From Candidatus Babeliales bacterium (lineage in GTDB: Bacteria > Babelota > Babeliae > Babelales > JABDEC01), in assembly GCA_031292305.1 (NCBI GenBank), contig JARLHJ010000044.1, forward strand, positions 1-30,288: a stretch of DNA of 30,288 nucleotides. The letters are read 5' to 3'. Every line of letters starts with the position of its first letter. Positions within the stretch are counted from its first letter, which is position 1. The notes below the pieces were generated by a model. It had not been told where the DNA came from. It did not search any database and saw nothing but the letters and a program-made list of their open reading frames with translations. Position numbers and translations under genes: made by a program. Below, piece by piece: positions 7,160 through 14,961 of the stretch.

Positions 7160-8848
7160 ATGAAGTTATTACGTTATATTTTTATTTTTACCTATTGCAT
7201 TAATGCATGGGCCATATCTATTCCTACGGAAGAATCATTAACTTTAACCCAACGACAATTATGTGATCTTGAGTTAATATTAAACGAAGGATTTGCACCG
7301 CTCAAAGGCTTTATGAATCAAAGCGATTATACTAAAGTAATAGAAGAAATGAGATTAACTGATGGAACAGTTTGGCCAATGCCAATAACATTAGACATCT
7401 CAGAAGATTTCGCAAAGAAGATAAACCCTGGATGCAAAATAGTCTTAAAAGGTCAAGAAGGTCACCCACTTGCTAATTTATATGTAGAAGATGTTTATAA
7501 GCCAAATAAAACTGCAGAAGCACAAGGTGTTTTTTCAACCACAGATACAACACATCCTGGAGTAAATTATTTATTTAATACTACAAAAGATTATTACGTT
7601 GGTGGTAAAATCGAAAAAATAGCAATGCCTAAACATTATGATTTTGTGGAATTGCGTAAAACACCGCAAGAAATTAAAGAATACTTTAAGCGTAATAATA
7701 TTAATAAGATTGTGGCTTTCCAAACAAGAAACCCAATGCACAGAGCACATATAGAATTAACAATGCGCGCATCAAGAGACTTAGACGCACATTTATTAAT
7801 TCATCCAGCTGTTGGGTTAACAAAACCTGGGGACGTTGATCATTTTACACGTGTTAAATGTTATAAAAAAATATTAAATTATTTTTCTTCAGAAGCAGTA
7901 ACACTAAGCTTGCTACCTATTTCAATGCGTATGGCTGGACCAAAAGAAGCATTGTGGCATGCAATAATTAGAAAAAATTACGGCGTGACACACTTTATTG
8001 TAGGCAGAGACCATGCAGGTCCTGGCAAAGATAAAAATGGCAAAGATTTCTATGGTCCATATGACGCACAAGAATTAGTAAAAAAATATGAAGATGAAAT
8101 TGGTATTAAAATGGTACCATTTAAAGAAATGGTTTATGTACCAGACCAAGACAAATACTTCTCTGTTGATGAAATTTCTAAAGATACAAAAGTATTAAAT
8201 ATTTCTGGCACAGAGTTACGTAAAATCTTACAAGAAGGCAAAGAAATGCCAACTTGGTTTACTTACCCAGAAATTGCTGAAGAATTAAGAAAAACTTCTC
8301 CTGCACGTTCTAAACAAGGTTTTACAATTTTCTTTACTGGTTTATCTGGAGCAGGTAAATCAACAATTGCTAATGCATTAGCAATAAAATTAATGGAAAT
8401 TCAAAACCGTAAAATAAGTTTATTAGATGGTGATGTAGTAAGGCTAAACTTATCAAAGGGATTAGGATTTTCTAAAGAAGACAGATCTACTAACGTACGC
8501 CGTGTAGGATATGTTTCAAATGAAATTACTAAAAATGGTGGCATCGCATTATGTGCTTTAGTGTCTCCTTATGAAAATGATAGACAATCTAATAGAAATC
8601 TAATTTTAGAAAACGGTGGCTATATTGAAGTTCATGTAGCGACTTCATTACATGAATGTGAATTACGTGATGATAAAGGCTTATATGCATTAGCTAAAGC
8701 TGGAAAAATACCTAATTTCACTGGTATAAGCGATCCGTATGAAACGCCTTCTAACCCTGAACTAATAATTGATACAGAAAAAGTTTCTGTAAGTGAGGCA
8801 ATTGATTTAATTATTAATAAATTAAAAATTGAAGGATATTTAGAATAA
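7160..8848 (+). CDS. sat/cysC: Bifunctional ATP sulfurylase / APS kinase (PAPS synthetase) with signal-peptide-like leader
   Basis: 562 residues. It should convert sulfate and ATP to APS, then phosphorylate APS to PAPS, the donor used by the two sulfotransferases nearby. The ATP sulfurylase domain (about 20-375) has QTRNPMHRAH at 188-197 and GRDHAGPG at 282-289. The APS kinase domain (about 385-562) has an intact P-loop GLSGAGKST at 394-402, LDGD at 422-425, LGFSKEDR and RDDKGLY, so the kinase should be active, unlike the degenerate one of fungal ATP sulfurylases. Domain order is sulfurylase first, opposite to animal PAPS synthetase. Homologues normally begin at the equivalent of residue 20; here an extra MKLLRYIFIFTYCINAWA leader precedes. 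The ATG at 7160 follows AAGGAG by 9 bases, so the leader is real; an in-frame start at 7127 would also include it. Function is firm; export is inference. Confidence 0.93.
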   Translation: MKLLRYIFIFTYCINAWAISIPTEESLTLTQRQLCDLELILNEGFAPLKGFMNQSDYTKVIEEMRLTDGTVWPMPITLDISEDFAKKINPGCKIVLKGQEGHPLANLYVEDVYKPNKTAEAQGVFSTTDTTHPGVNYLFNTTKDYYVGGKIEKIAMPKHYDFVELRKTPQEIKEYFKRNNINKIVAFQTRNPMHRAHIELTMRASRDLDAHLLIHPAVGLTKPGDVDHFTRVKCYKKILNYFSSEAVTLSLLPISMRMAGPKEALWHAIIRKNYGVTHFIVGRDHAGPGKDKNGKDFYGPYDAQELVKKYEDEIGIKMVPFKEMVYVPDQDKYFSVDEISKDTKVLNISGTELRKILQEGKEMPTWFTYPEIAEELRKTSPARSKQGFTIFFTGLSGAGKSTIANALAIKLMEIQNRKISLLDGDVVRLNLSKGLGFSKEDRSTNVRRVGYVSNEITKNGGIALCALVSPYENDRQSNRNLILENGGYIEVHVATSLHECELRDDKGLYALAKAGKIPNFTGISDPYETPSNPELIIDTEKVSVSEAIDLIINKLKIEGYLE

Positions 8849-8884
8849 GTTTAATTTTTAAAATTAATTTGATAATATGTTTTA

Positions 8885-9877
8885 ATGAAAAAAATACTTG
8901 TTCTATTATTTATCTTATCAGTCAATATGAATAACACCTGCATTACCCCAAAAATTATTGGGTTAATGCAGGTCAGAAATGAATCTCCTATAATAGAAGT
9001 CGCACTTCGCGCAATGGCCGTATACACAGATTCAATAGTCGTTTTAGATGACGATTCCGCTGACAATACTGTAGCTATTATAAAATCTCTTAGTAAAGAA
9101 TTAAATATTGAAAAAATAATTGAAAAAAAAGAATGTGCCTGGTTTTATAAAACAGAACTTGATAGCAAGCAAGAACTTCTTAATGCTGCTCGATCTTTAG
9201 GTGGAACACATTTCATCCATTTAGATGCCGATGAAATACTTACGTCTAATTGCGCCAAAGACAATTGGTTAAGAAAAAAAATTTTAGCACTTGACCGCGG
9301 ACAAGTATTAGTTTTAAGAATGATTCATCCTTGGAAAGGAGTAGATTATTATAGAGACGACGAACATATGACTCCTAATAAACTCGGTATTGGCGCATTT
9401 ATGCATGACGATGGAGTTTGCAGCATGAAAGACAATAAAAACACATCTTCATCAGGTTTTATTCATATTGGAAGATTTCCTGTAACTAAAAATATCGTTA
9501 GCATAAATGATGTTGAACATTGTATTATTCATTTTAAATTCGTAAATTTTGAAGATATGAGAATTAAAATTGCCTGGTACATGTGCTTAGAAAGAATAAG
9601 ATTAATTGAGAATTTATCTTTAAAGCATCCAAATCGAACAATAGAAAATATAAATAAATACTATAGCTACTATCAACCATTCTTTGAAGATGAACATATT
9701 GTATTAAGACCAATGAGAAATACATGGTTAAATTATAAATTTTTTAATCCTGATGTATTTCATAAACAACATATCTGGAGAAAAAAAGAAATAAGAAATT
9801 GGTTTAAAAAACATGGTATTAGTTATTTTAAGAAATTAAATATTTGGAATCTTGGAATTAATTGGAAAAACTTCTAA
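8885..9877 (+). CDS. GT2-family glycosyltransferase with signal-peptide-like leader
   Basis: 330 residues. Residues 1-19 are hydrophobic (MKKILVLLFILSVNM...). The core starts directly after with IIGLMQVRNES and a VVLDDDSADNT strand (D55-D57), then HFIHLDADE (D114, D116), matching the family-2 transferases that use a DDxS plus DxD arrangement. The region up to about 125 is the donor-binding half; the rest, with several WY-rich segments, is the acceptor half and is not diagnostic. The leader abuts the first beta strand, so the start could alternatively be read as a cytosolic protein with a hydrophobic N-terminus, but its pattern agrees with every other gene of the island. No good ribosome site precedes the ATG. 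It lies 36 bp after the PAPS synthetase gene and is probably co-transcribed with it. Confidence 0.75.
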   Translation: MKKILVLLFILSVNMNNTCITPKIIGLMQVRNESPIIEVALRAMAVYTDSIVVLDDDSADNTVAIIKSLSKELNIEKIIEKKECAWFYKTELDSKQELLNAARSLGGTHFIHLDADEILTSNCAKDNWLRKKILALDRGQVLVLRMIHPWKGVDYYRDDEHMTPNKLGIGAFMHDDGVCSMKDNKNTSSSGFIHIGRFPVTKNIVSINDVEHCIIHFKFVNFEDMRIKIAWYMCLERIRLIENLSLKHPNRTIENINKYYSYYQPFFEDEHIVLRPMRNTWLNYKFFNPDVFHKQHIWRKKEIRNWFKKHGISYFKKLNIWNLGINWKNF

Positions 9878-9908
9878 TTTATCCAAGACTTCAAATATAA
9901 TAATAAAT

Positions 9909-11258
9909 TTATTTAACTATTTTATCTTGAACTTCAATTCCCATTTCTTTTAATTTATCTCTTATTTCATCAGATTTTTTCCAATTTTTTTCTGCGCGGG
10001 CTGCTATTCTTTCATCTATTAATTTTTGAATTTCTGGAGTTATTTCTCTTTTAGGCTCTTCTAATTTAATTAATTTCAGACCCATAACTTGATTAAAAAA
10101 ACTTTTTATTAAACTTGCTTGCTGCTTATCATTTTCTAAAATGTTAATATTTTCAAACACTACACCTAACATACCTGCCATATTAAGATCATCACATAAA
10201 AAACTAAGCATTTTTTGCAATACAAGAGAACTTGAAGCTTGATCAATATCAATATCTTGCAAGCTCACCCCATCAAAGACTTTGCAAAGTTTTTGATAAC
10301 TCTTTTTAGTGCTTTCTAAATCTTCAAAAGAGAAATCCATTGGAATATTATAATTGTGGTTTATATAATAAAATCTGATCACCATAGGATCAAATTGTTT
10401 AAATACATCCCTAAGCGTAAAGAAATTATTTAAAGACTTAGACATCTTTTCTTTATTTATGCGTACAAATGCATTATGAATCCAATACCTTGCAAATACA
10501 GGTCCAAATAAACCTTCAGATTGTGCAACTTCATTTTCATGATGCGGGAAAATAAGATCCATACCACCACCATGAATGTCTATATGCTCACCTAGAAATT
10601 TTAATGCCATTGCCGAACATTCAATATGCCAACCGGGTCTGCCATAACCCCATGGACTTTTAAAAAATTGTCCTTCTGGTTCAGATTTCCATAAAGCAAA
10701 GTCTAAAGGGTCTCGCTTTCTTGTATCTACTTCTATACGAGCGCCTGATTTTAAATCTTCTAATTTGCGTTTGGATAATTTGCCGTAATCCGGCAAAGCT
10801 TTAATTTCAAAATAAACATCACCATCAACTTCATAAGCCATCTTTTTGTCAATTAGGCCTTGAACAAATTCTATTATTTCTGGTATAACTTCTGTTACTT
10901 TAGGTTCATAATCTGGAGATAGGCAATCTAAAGTTTTTATATCTTCATGAAAAGCATTGATATAGCGTTCAGATATTTTTGAGTATTGAAATTTATCATT
11001 AAATTCTTGCTGAGCTTTATTTATAATCTTATCATCAATATCGGTAAAGTTTCTGCAATAACTAACTTTATATTCTAAAAAATTAAGCAATCTATATAGA
11101 ACATCAAAGGTAACATAGACTCTACCGTGTCCAATATGTGCATAATCATAAGGTGTAACCCCACAAACATACATTTTTACTTTATCTTTTTCTATAGGTT
11201 CAAATTTTTCTTTTTTGCCACTCAAGGTATTTGTTATAAAAAAATCTTTTTTAATCAT
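9909..11258 (-). CDS. cysS: Cysteinyl-tRNA synthetase
   Basis: 449 residues, the normal family length. It charges tRNA-Cys in the cytosol. The class I signatures are present: YVCGVTPYDYAHIGHGR holds C32 and the HIGH motif at 41-44, and KMSKS is at 271-275. The zinc ligands C32, C214 (HIECSAM), H239 and E243 (HHENE) are all in place. The C-terminal helical domain ends with the IDERIAARAEKNW region typical of CysS. The ATG at 11258 is chosen, with a GAGAG ribosome site about 5 bases upstream; a TTG at 11273 would add five residues with no support. It is divergent from bamA and shares a 91-bp promoter region with it. No leader peptide, in contrast to the island on its other side. Confidence 0.97.
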   Translation of the reverse strand: MIKKDFFITNTLSGKKEKFEPIEKDKVKMYVCGVTPYDYAHIGHGRVYVTFDVLYRLLNFLEYKVSYCRNFTDIDDKIINKAQQEFNDKFQYSKISERYINAFHEDIKTLDCLSPDYEPKVTEVIPEIIEFVQGLIDKKMAYEVDGDVYFEIKALPDYGKLSKRKLEDLKSGARIEVDTRKRDPLDFALWKSEPEGQFFKSPWGYGRPGWHIECSAMALKFLGEHIDIHGGGMDLIFPHHENEVAQSEGLFGPVFARYWIHNAFVRINKEKMSKSLNNFFTLRDVFKQFDPMVIRFYYINHNYNIPMDFSFEDLESTKKSYQKLCKVFDGVSLQDIDIDQASSSLVLQKMLSFLCDDLNMAGMLGVVFENINILENDKQQASLIKSFFNQVMGLKLIKLEEPKREITPEIQKLIDERIAARAEKNWKKSDEIRDKLKEMGIEVQDKIVK

Positions 11259-11275
11259 TATTCTCTCTTTCAAGT

Positions 11276-11291
11276 TAATTTGGCCAAATTA
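11276..11291. promoter_or_regulatory. Perfect 16-bp palindrome in the cysS-bamA divergent spacer
   Basis: TAATTTGGCCAAATTA is its own reverse complement. It lies between the divergent genes and overlaps the candidate -35 box of bamA (11280-11285). Its position suits an operator for a dimeric regulator, but AT-rich palindromes arise by chance, so the role is unproven. Confidence 0.35.
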
Positions 11292-11323
11292 CAAAAAAAT
11301 AGTATTATAAACTTAATTATAAT
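11280..11323 (+). promoter_or_regulatory. Candidate bamA promoter(s)
   Basis: TTGGCC (11280-11285) and TATTAT (11303-11308) are 17 bp apart, a fair sigma70 match. A second, perfect -10 box TATAAT sits at 11318-11323 without a clear -35. The ribosome site AGGAG (11337-11341) lies 8 bases before the bamA ATG. Confidence 0.45.
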
Positions 11324-11349
11324 AACGTACGCCATCAGGAGCTTTTTGC

Positions 11350-13809
11350 ATGAGCTTATTTAGAAAATTAATTCTTTCCTATTTTACCATTTTTTTTATT
11401 ATTTTAACAAACGTGTCTACTAATGTTGTAGCTCAAGAAGATATAAATAATTCTAAAGAACAAGAAGAATCTTTAACAATAAATAAAATTATTGTTGTCA
11501 GAAAAAATAAAAATAAATATTTAACAAACGAAGCTATTTTAAATAGTATTCCCGTACGTGAAGGCAATATATTTGATCCAAGAAAGACTAGCTCGATTAT
11601 AAAAAACTTACACAATCTTGCAAGGCCTTTTAGTTATTTTAATCAGATACAAGTATTAGGTGAATTATTAGATAATAATTTAATGAACCTTTATATAGTA
11701 ACCTATGAAAAATATGAATTAAAAGAATTCATATTAAATGGGAACAAACAAGTCACATTAGCCGATATAACTAAAAAATTTACTTTTGATGATATACATA
11801 CAATTAATGAAACAGATTTAGAAAGAATAAAAAAAGAACTAAAACAATTATATATAGAAAAAAATTATCACTTAGCAGAAATAAATTCTGAGTTAAAAAT
11901 AGAAGACGGGAAAGCTACTGCTGTAATAAATATTAATGAAAATAAAAAATCTTTAATCAGAAGAATATTCTTTAATGGTAATGATAATATAAATGCAGCT
12001 CGCTTAAAGCGCGTTATGTATTCTAGAGAAGATTGGGTTTTAGGATTTTTAGCAAAAGCCGGTAGCTACAGGCCTGAAATGGTAGAAGCGGACAAGCATG
12101 TAATAGAAAATTATTATAAAAATAATGGTTATTTTATGGCAAAAGTTGTAAATACAAACGCTACCATGAACCCTACTACTAAACAATTTGATATTACTTT
12201 TGATATTAAAGAAGATTGTTTATACACAATTAAATCAGTTAAAGTTGTAGGTGGTGACGATATTACCTGTGAAGAAGGTTTTCTTTCATTGCTTCCGTTA
12301 ACTGTGAACGCACTATATTCTGCGGACAACCTAAGGAGTTCAATTGAAAGATTGCGTACTTTTACAGGCAGATTTGGTTATATTTTTGCAGATATAGATC
12401 CTATTATTATTCCTGATGAAAAAACAAAAACATTAGATATCACTTTTAATATAGAACTTGCAAATAAAGTTTATGCAAATCGTATTAATATTTTTGGCAA
12501 CAAAAAAACCAGAGAAAAAGTTATAAGAAGACGACTTATTATTGATGAAGGTGATCTTGTCACTACATTGGCAATGGATGAATCCAAGGATCGCGTTGAA
12601 GGATTAGGTTATTTCAGCCCGCAAAATGGTGCTAACTGGAAAATAAATAGATTAGATGATGAAAATGTTGATTTAGATTTGATTTTAAATGAAATTAAAA
12701 CTGGTAGAATTGGCGGTCAAATGGGCTTTGGTGGTAACCCTGCAGATATGCAAGATATCACAAAATCATTTAAATTCGGTGGCTCTATTACAGAAAACAA
12801 TCTTTGGGGTAATGGAAATAGGCTGAATTTAACAGGTGAATGGTCGCAAGCAGAATGGACAATAGCATTTAACGTTGCTAACCCATACTTTATGGAACGC
12901 AACCTACTTGCTGAATATGATGCATATGTAACAAAAAGCCAATATACTGAAGAACTTAAAAATGTTGCTGGATTTACTGAAGATGTAATGGGAACGTCTG
13001 TCGGTTTTGGTTTTACAACTTCAAGATCTAGTTTTTTAGATGAAACAAGCATAATGTTTAAAATCGGTGTTGATGATACTAAACAAAATCGTAGACCTGT
13101 AGTAAGCCAACTATTAACAATTCCTGGCCAAAGAGCTGAACTACAAGAAATAATGAATGAGCGATTCAAAAACGGTACTATGCTTTTATTAATTAACAAA
13201 ATTTATCAAGATACAAGAAACCATTCTCTGCACCCAAGCAGAGGACATAGATGTACAATAACATCTAAGTTGGGAGTTAATGTAAGTGGTTGCTTAAGTT
13301 TTGCAAAATTTGAAGTAGATGCAAGTTGGTATACTCCTTTAATAGATGAAAACAAATTAGTTTTTGCTTTACATGGCTTTATTGGCGTTGTAGGTCATCT
13401 TGGTGATTCTATAATCCCGTATAGAGAACTGTTCCATATTGGTGGCCCTGCCAGTGTTCGCGGGTTCTTATTCGGTGATATTGGTCCCCAGTTTGCAGGT
13501 GATTCTATTGGTGGTAAAAATGCAGCTTTTGTAAATGCTGAACTTATTTTCCCAATTGCCAAAGATTTTTCTATAAAAGGTGCATTCTTTTATGATGGCG
13601 GTGCTGGTTGGCAAACACCTAAACAAGGTTTGACTAATTTGCAATATGACAGAATTAAAAACAATAGATTCGATTATAGACACGCAATTGGTTTTGGGAT
13701 ACGTATGTTGCAGCCTACACCTGTAAAAATTGATTGGGGCTTTAAATTAGATAGAAGAGAAGGCGAAAAAGCTTACGAGCTTCATTTATCTATGTACAGG
13801 GACTTCTAA
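11350..13809 (+). CDS. bamA: Outer-membrane protein assembly factor BamA (Omp85)
   Basis: 819 residues, in the usual BamA size range. BamA inserts beta-barrel proteins into the outer membrane. Residues 1-28 form a signal peptide ending NVVAQ. The periplasmic part (about 30-440) contains repeated POTRA-type modules, recognisable by motifs such as EFILNGNKQV, RIFFNGNDNI, VKVVGGDD and INIFGNKKT, each preceding the POTRA helices, consistent with five domains. The C-terminal half is a beta barrel, with SVRGFLFGD carrying the conserved VRGF motif of the L6 loop and a terminal aromatic residue (YRDF) like the insertion signal of outer-membrane proteins. The ATG at 11350 has AGGAG 8 bases upstream. 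Its presence shows that the organism has an outer membrane. No ompH/skp or lpx gene follows, unlike many Gram-negatives. Confidence 0.95.
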   Translation: MSLFRKLILSYFTIFFIILTNVSTNVVAQEDINNSKEQEESLTINKIIVVRKNKNKYLTNEAILNSIPVREGNIFDPRKTSSIIKNLHNLARPFSYFNQIQVLGELLDNNLMNLYIVTYEKYELKEFILNGNKQVTLADITKKFTFDDIHTINETDLERIKKELKQLYIEKNYHLAEINSELKIEDGKATAVININENKKSLIRRIFFNGNDNINAARLKRVMYSREDWVLGFLAKAGSYRPEMVEADKHVIENYYKNNGYFMAKVVNTNATMNPTTKQFDITFDIKEDCLYTIKSVKVVGGDDITCEEGFLSLLPLTVNALYSADNLRSSIERLRTFTGRFGYIFADIDPIIIPDEKTKTLDITFNIELANKVYANRINIFGNKKTREKVIRRRLIIDEGDLVTTLAMDESKDRVEGLGYFSPQNGANWKINRLDDENVDLDLILNEIKTGRIGGQMGFGGNPADMQDITKSFKFGGSITENNLWGNGNRLNLTGEWSQAEWTIAFNVANPYFMERNLLAEYDAYVTKSQYTEELKNVAGFTEDVMGTSVGFGFTTSRSSFLDETSIMFKIGVDDTKQNRRPVVSQLLTIPGQRAELQEIMNERFKNGTMLLLINKIYQDTRNHSLHPSRGHRCTITSKLGVNVSGCLSFAKFEVDASWYTPLIDENKLVFALHGFIGVVGHLGDSIIPYRELFHIGGPASVRGFLFGDIGPQFAGDSIGGKNAAFVNAELIFPIAKDFSIKGAFFYDGGAGWQTPKQGLTNLQYDRIKNNRFDYRHAIGFGIRMLQPTPVKIDWGFKLDRREGEKAYELHLSMYRDF

Positions 13810-13861
13810 GAAAATATAAACTTGATCAAATCCACGCATTAATCCTAATTGAAACTTTGCA

Positions 13862-13891
13862 TTGCTTTTTGGTTTATTTATTTGGTAAAAT
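13862..13891 (+). promoter_or_regulatory. Candidate promoter for the coiled-coil secreted protein gene
   Basis: TTGCTT (13862-13867) and TAAAAT (13886-13891) are separated by 18 bp, and TGG directly before the -10 makes an extended -10. The gene starts 50 bases downstream. Confidence 0.4.
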
Positions 13892-13941
13892 AAAAGTAGT
13901 GCAAAATTTCATTGTGAAAATAACGTTATCTAGGGGGAATT

Positions 13942-14553
13942 ATGATCGAAACAAAAAACTTTGCTTTTTTACTTAGCTTTATTTTATTAACTACCAATAT
14001 ATTTTCGTCAGAGTTCCGTCTAACAACAACACCAGAACAAGAAACATTATTCGATCCTGAAATAGAAAAAATAGAATTTAATACTGGTGATGCACTTGAT
14101 TATTCATCAGATGAATCTGAATATGAATCTCAAGCAGACGAGCCTGTTTCTGAATTAGAAAAAGCAGAAAAGGAGTACGAAGAACTTAATAACAAATATA
14201 ACCGATACCTAGACTATAAAGATTGGTTAAAACAAAGAATAGATTCATGCAATATATATAAAGAATCTAGTTATAATAATCCAACAACTGGAAAGTTTAA
14301 TCGCGAGATTGAAGAAAAAGAAAAAGAACTCAGAATGGCGCAAGAGCTTTATCCGAAAATGCTTGAACTTATAAAATTAAAACGTGATGCAGCATATGAC
14401 AAATTATTAGCTAATTCTGAATCTAAATATAGAAATTTAAGATTAAAATTGCCTACTTTAGAAGTTACTGAAACTACTGATGCGCAAAACACAGATTACT
14501 CAGAGCCTCACGCCCCTTTGTTTGGCAGACAAAATAAGAAATGTTCTTGGTAA
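13942..14553 (+). CDS. Secreted acidic coiled-coil protein, unknown function
   Basis: 203 residues, no recognised family. Residues 1-22 form a signal peptide (LLSFILLTTNIFSSE). A low-complexity acidic stretch follows (about 45-72, rich in D, E and S), and then an alpha-helical, heptad-like region rich in Glu, Lys and Leu (about 72-160) that should form a coiled coil. The C-terminus is polar and ends CSW. The ATG is preceded by AGGGGGA, a strong ribosome site 3-4 bases away. It sits alone between bamA and the cell-division genes, with its own likely promoter. The shape (signal peptide plus coiled coil) recalls Skp/OmpH periplasmic chaperones, which often follow bamA, but the size, the acidic linker and the lack of a clear Skp signature argue against that call. 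Could equally be an exported effector. Confidence 0.7.
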   Translation: MIETKNFAFLLSFILLTTNIFSSEFRLTTTPEQETLFDPEIEKIEFNTGDALDYSSDESEYESQADEPVSELEKAEKEYEELNNKYNRYLDYKDWLKQRIDSCNIYKESSYNNPTTGKFNREIEEKEKELRMAQELYPKMLELIKLKRDAAYDKLLANSESKYRNLRLKLPTLEVTETTDAQNTDYSEPHAPLFGRQNKKCSW

Positions 14554-14633
14554 CATAAGATTTTGAACAATCTATTTACAAACCCCCATTATAAGAATTA
14601 GTATTAAATCGATTATATTAAATAGGTTGATCC

Positions 14634-14667
14634 TTCGACTCAGCTTTGCCTCGCTTTAGTTAGAGTC
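14634..14667. repeat. GC-rich dispersed-repeat-like element upstream of ftsL
   Basis: The element begins TTCGACTCAGCTTTGCCTCG and ends in GAGTC. GACTC (14637-14641) and GAGTC (14663-14667) form short inverted arms. The first half aligns with the reverse complement of the element at 18939-18973 (shared TTCGACTC then GCTT and TCGCT), so the two are probably diverged copies of one family. It ends 18 bases before the ftsL-like start. Confidence 0.5.
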
Positions 14668-14685
14668 AAAATATAGAGATTGTAA

Positions 14686-14961
14686 ATGAAGAAAAAAAGT
14701 AATTATTTTATTTATATTTTTATAGCAGTAAACCTATTATTTATTTTCCTGCAAATTTATAAGCAAAGTAATTTTGTAAAACTTTCTTACAAAAAACAGA
14801 GACTAGAAAAAGAAAAAGATTTATTAATACAAAAGCGCGATAACCTAAATCAAAAGTTTTTAGAACTTAAAAATCCTAATGCTGTAAAAAATGCAGTAAT
14901 CAAAGACTTGAATATGAAAAGAGTAGGTATAAACCAAGTAAAAAAAGCAATATATGAATAA
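14686..14961 (+). CDS. ftsL: FtsL/FtsB-like divisome membrane protein
   Basis: 91 residues. Architecture: a short basic N-terminus, one membrane helix (about 6-24), then a Lys/Glu/Leu-rich coiled coil (about 33-62) and a short C-terminal segment with LNMKRVG, much like the C-terminus of FtsL/DivIC family proteins. These proteins form a trimeric scaffold that activates septal peptidoglycan synthesis. The gene overlaps the start of ftsI by 8 bp, the typical ftsL-ftsI order of the division cluster, and this position is the main reason for choosing FtsL over FtsB. Sequence identity across this family is always low, so the call rests on size, topology and context. The ribosome site (AGAG) is weak. 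No mraZ or mraW (rsmH) gene precedes it, so the division cluster is fragmented here. Confidence 0.7.
   Translation: MKKKSNYFIYIFIAVNLLFIFLQIYKQSNFVKLSYKKQRLEKEKDLLIQKRDNLNQKFLELKNPNAVKNAVIKDLNMKRVGINQVKKAIYE

Noticed and set aside
7160-8848. Assimilatory sulfate reduction for cysteine synthesis
   Set aside because: No PAPS reductase, sulfite reductase or cysteine synthase gene is near; the neighbours are two sulfotransferases and transferases of sugars. The rest of the genome cannot be seen, so the pathway is not excluded elsewhere.
1-9877. Ordinary lipopolysaccharide or capsule biosynthesis cluster
   Set aside because: No flippase, polymerase, ligase, ABC exporter or sugar-nucleotide synthesis gene is visible, and the transferases have leaders that cytosolic capsule enzymes lack.
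12717-13199. 160-residue minus-strand ORF inside bamA
   Set aside because: It is fully antisense to the bamA barrel region, has no ribosome site and no family resemblance.
13942-14553. Skp/OmpH periplasmic chaperone after bamA
   Set aside because: It has a leader and coiled coil, but the acidic linker, the length and the absence of a clear OmpH signature do not fit.
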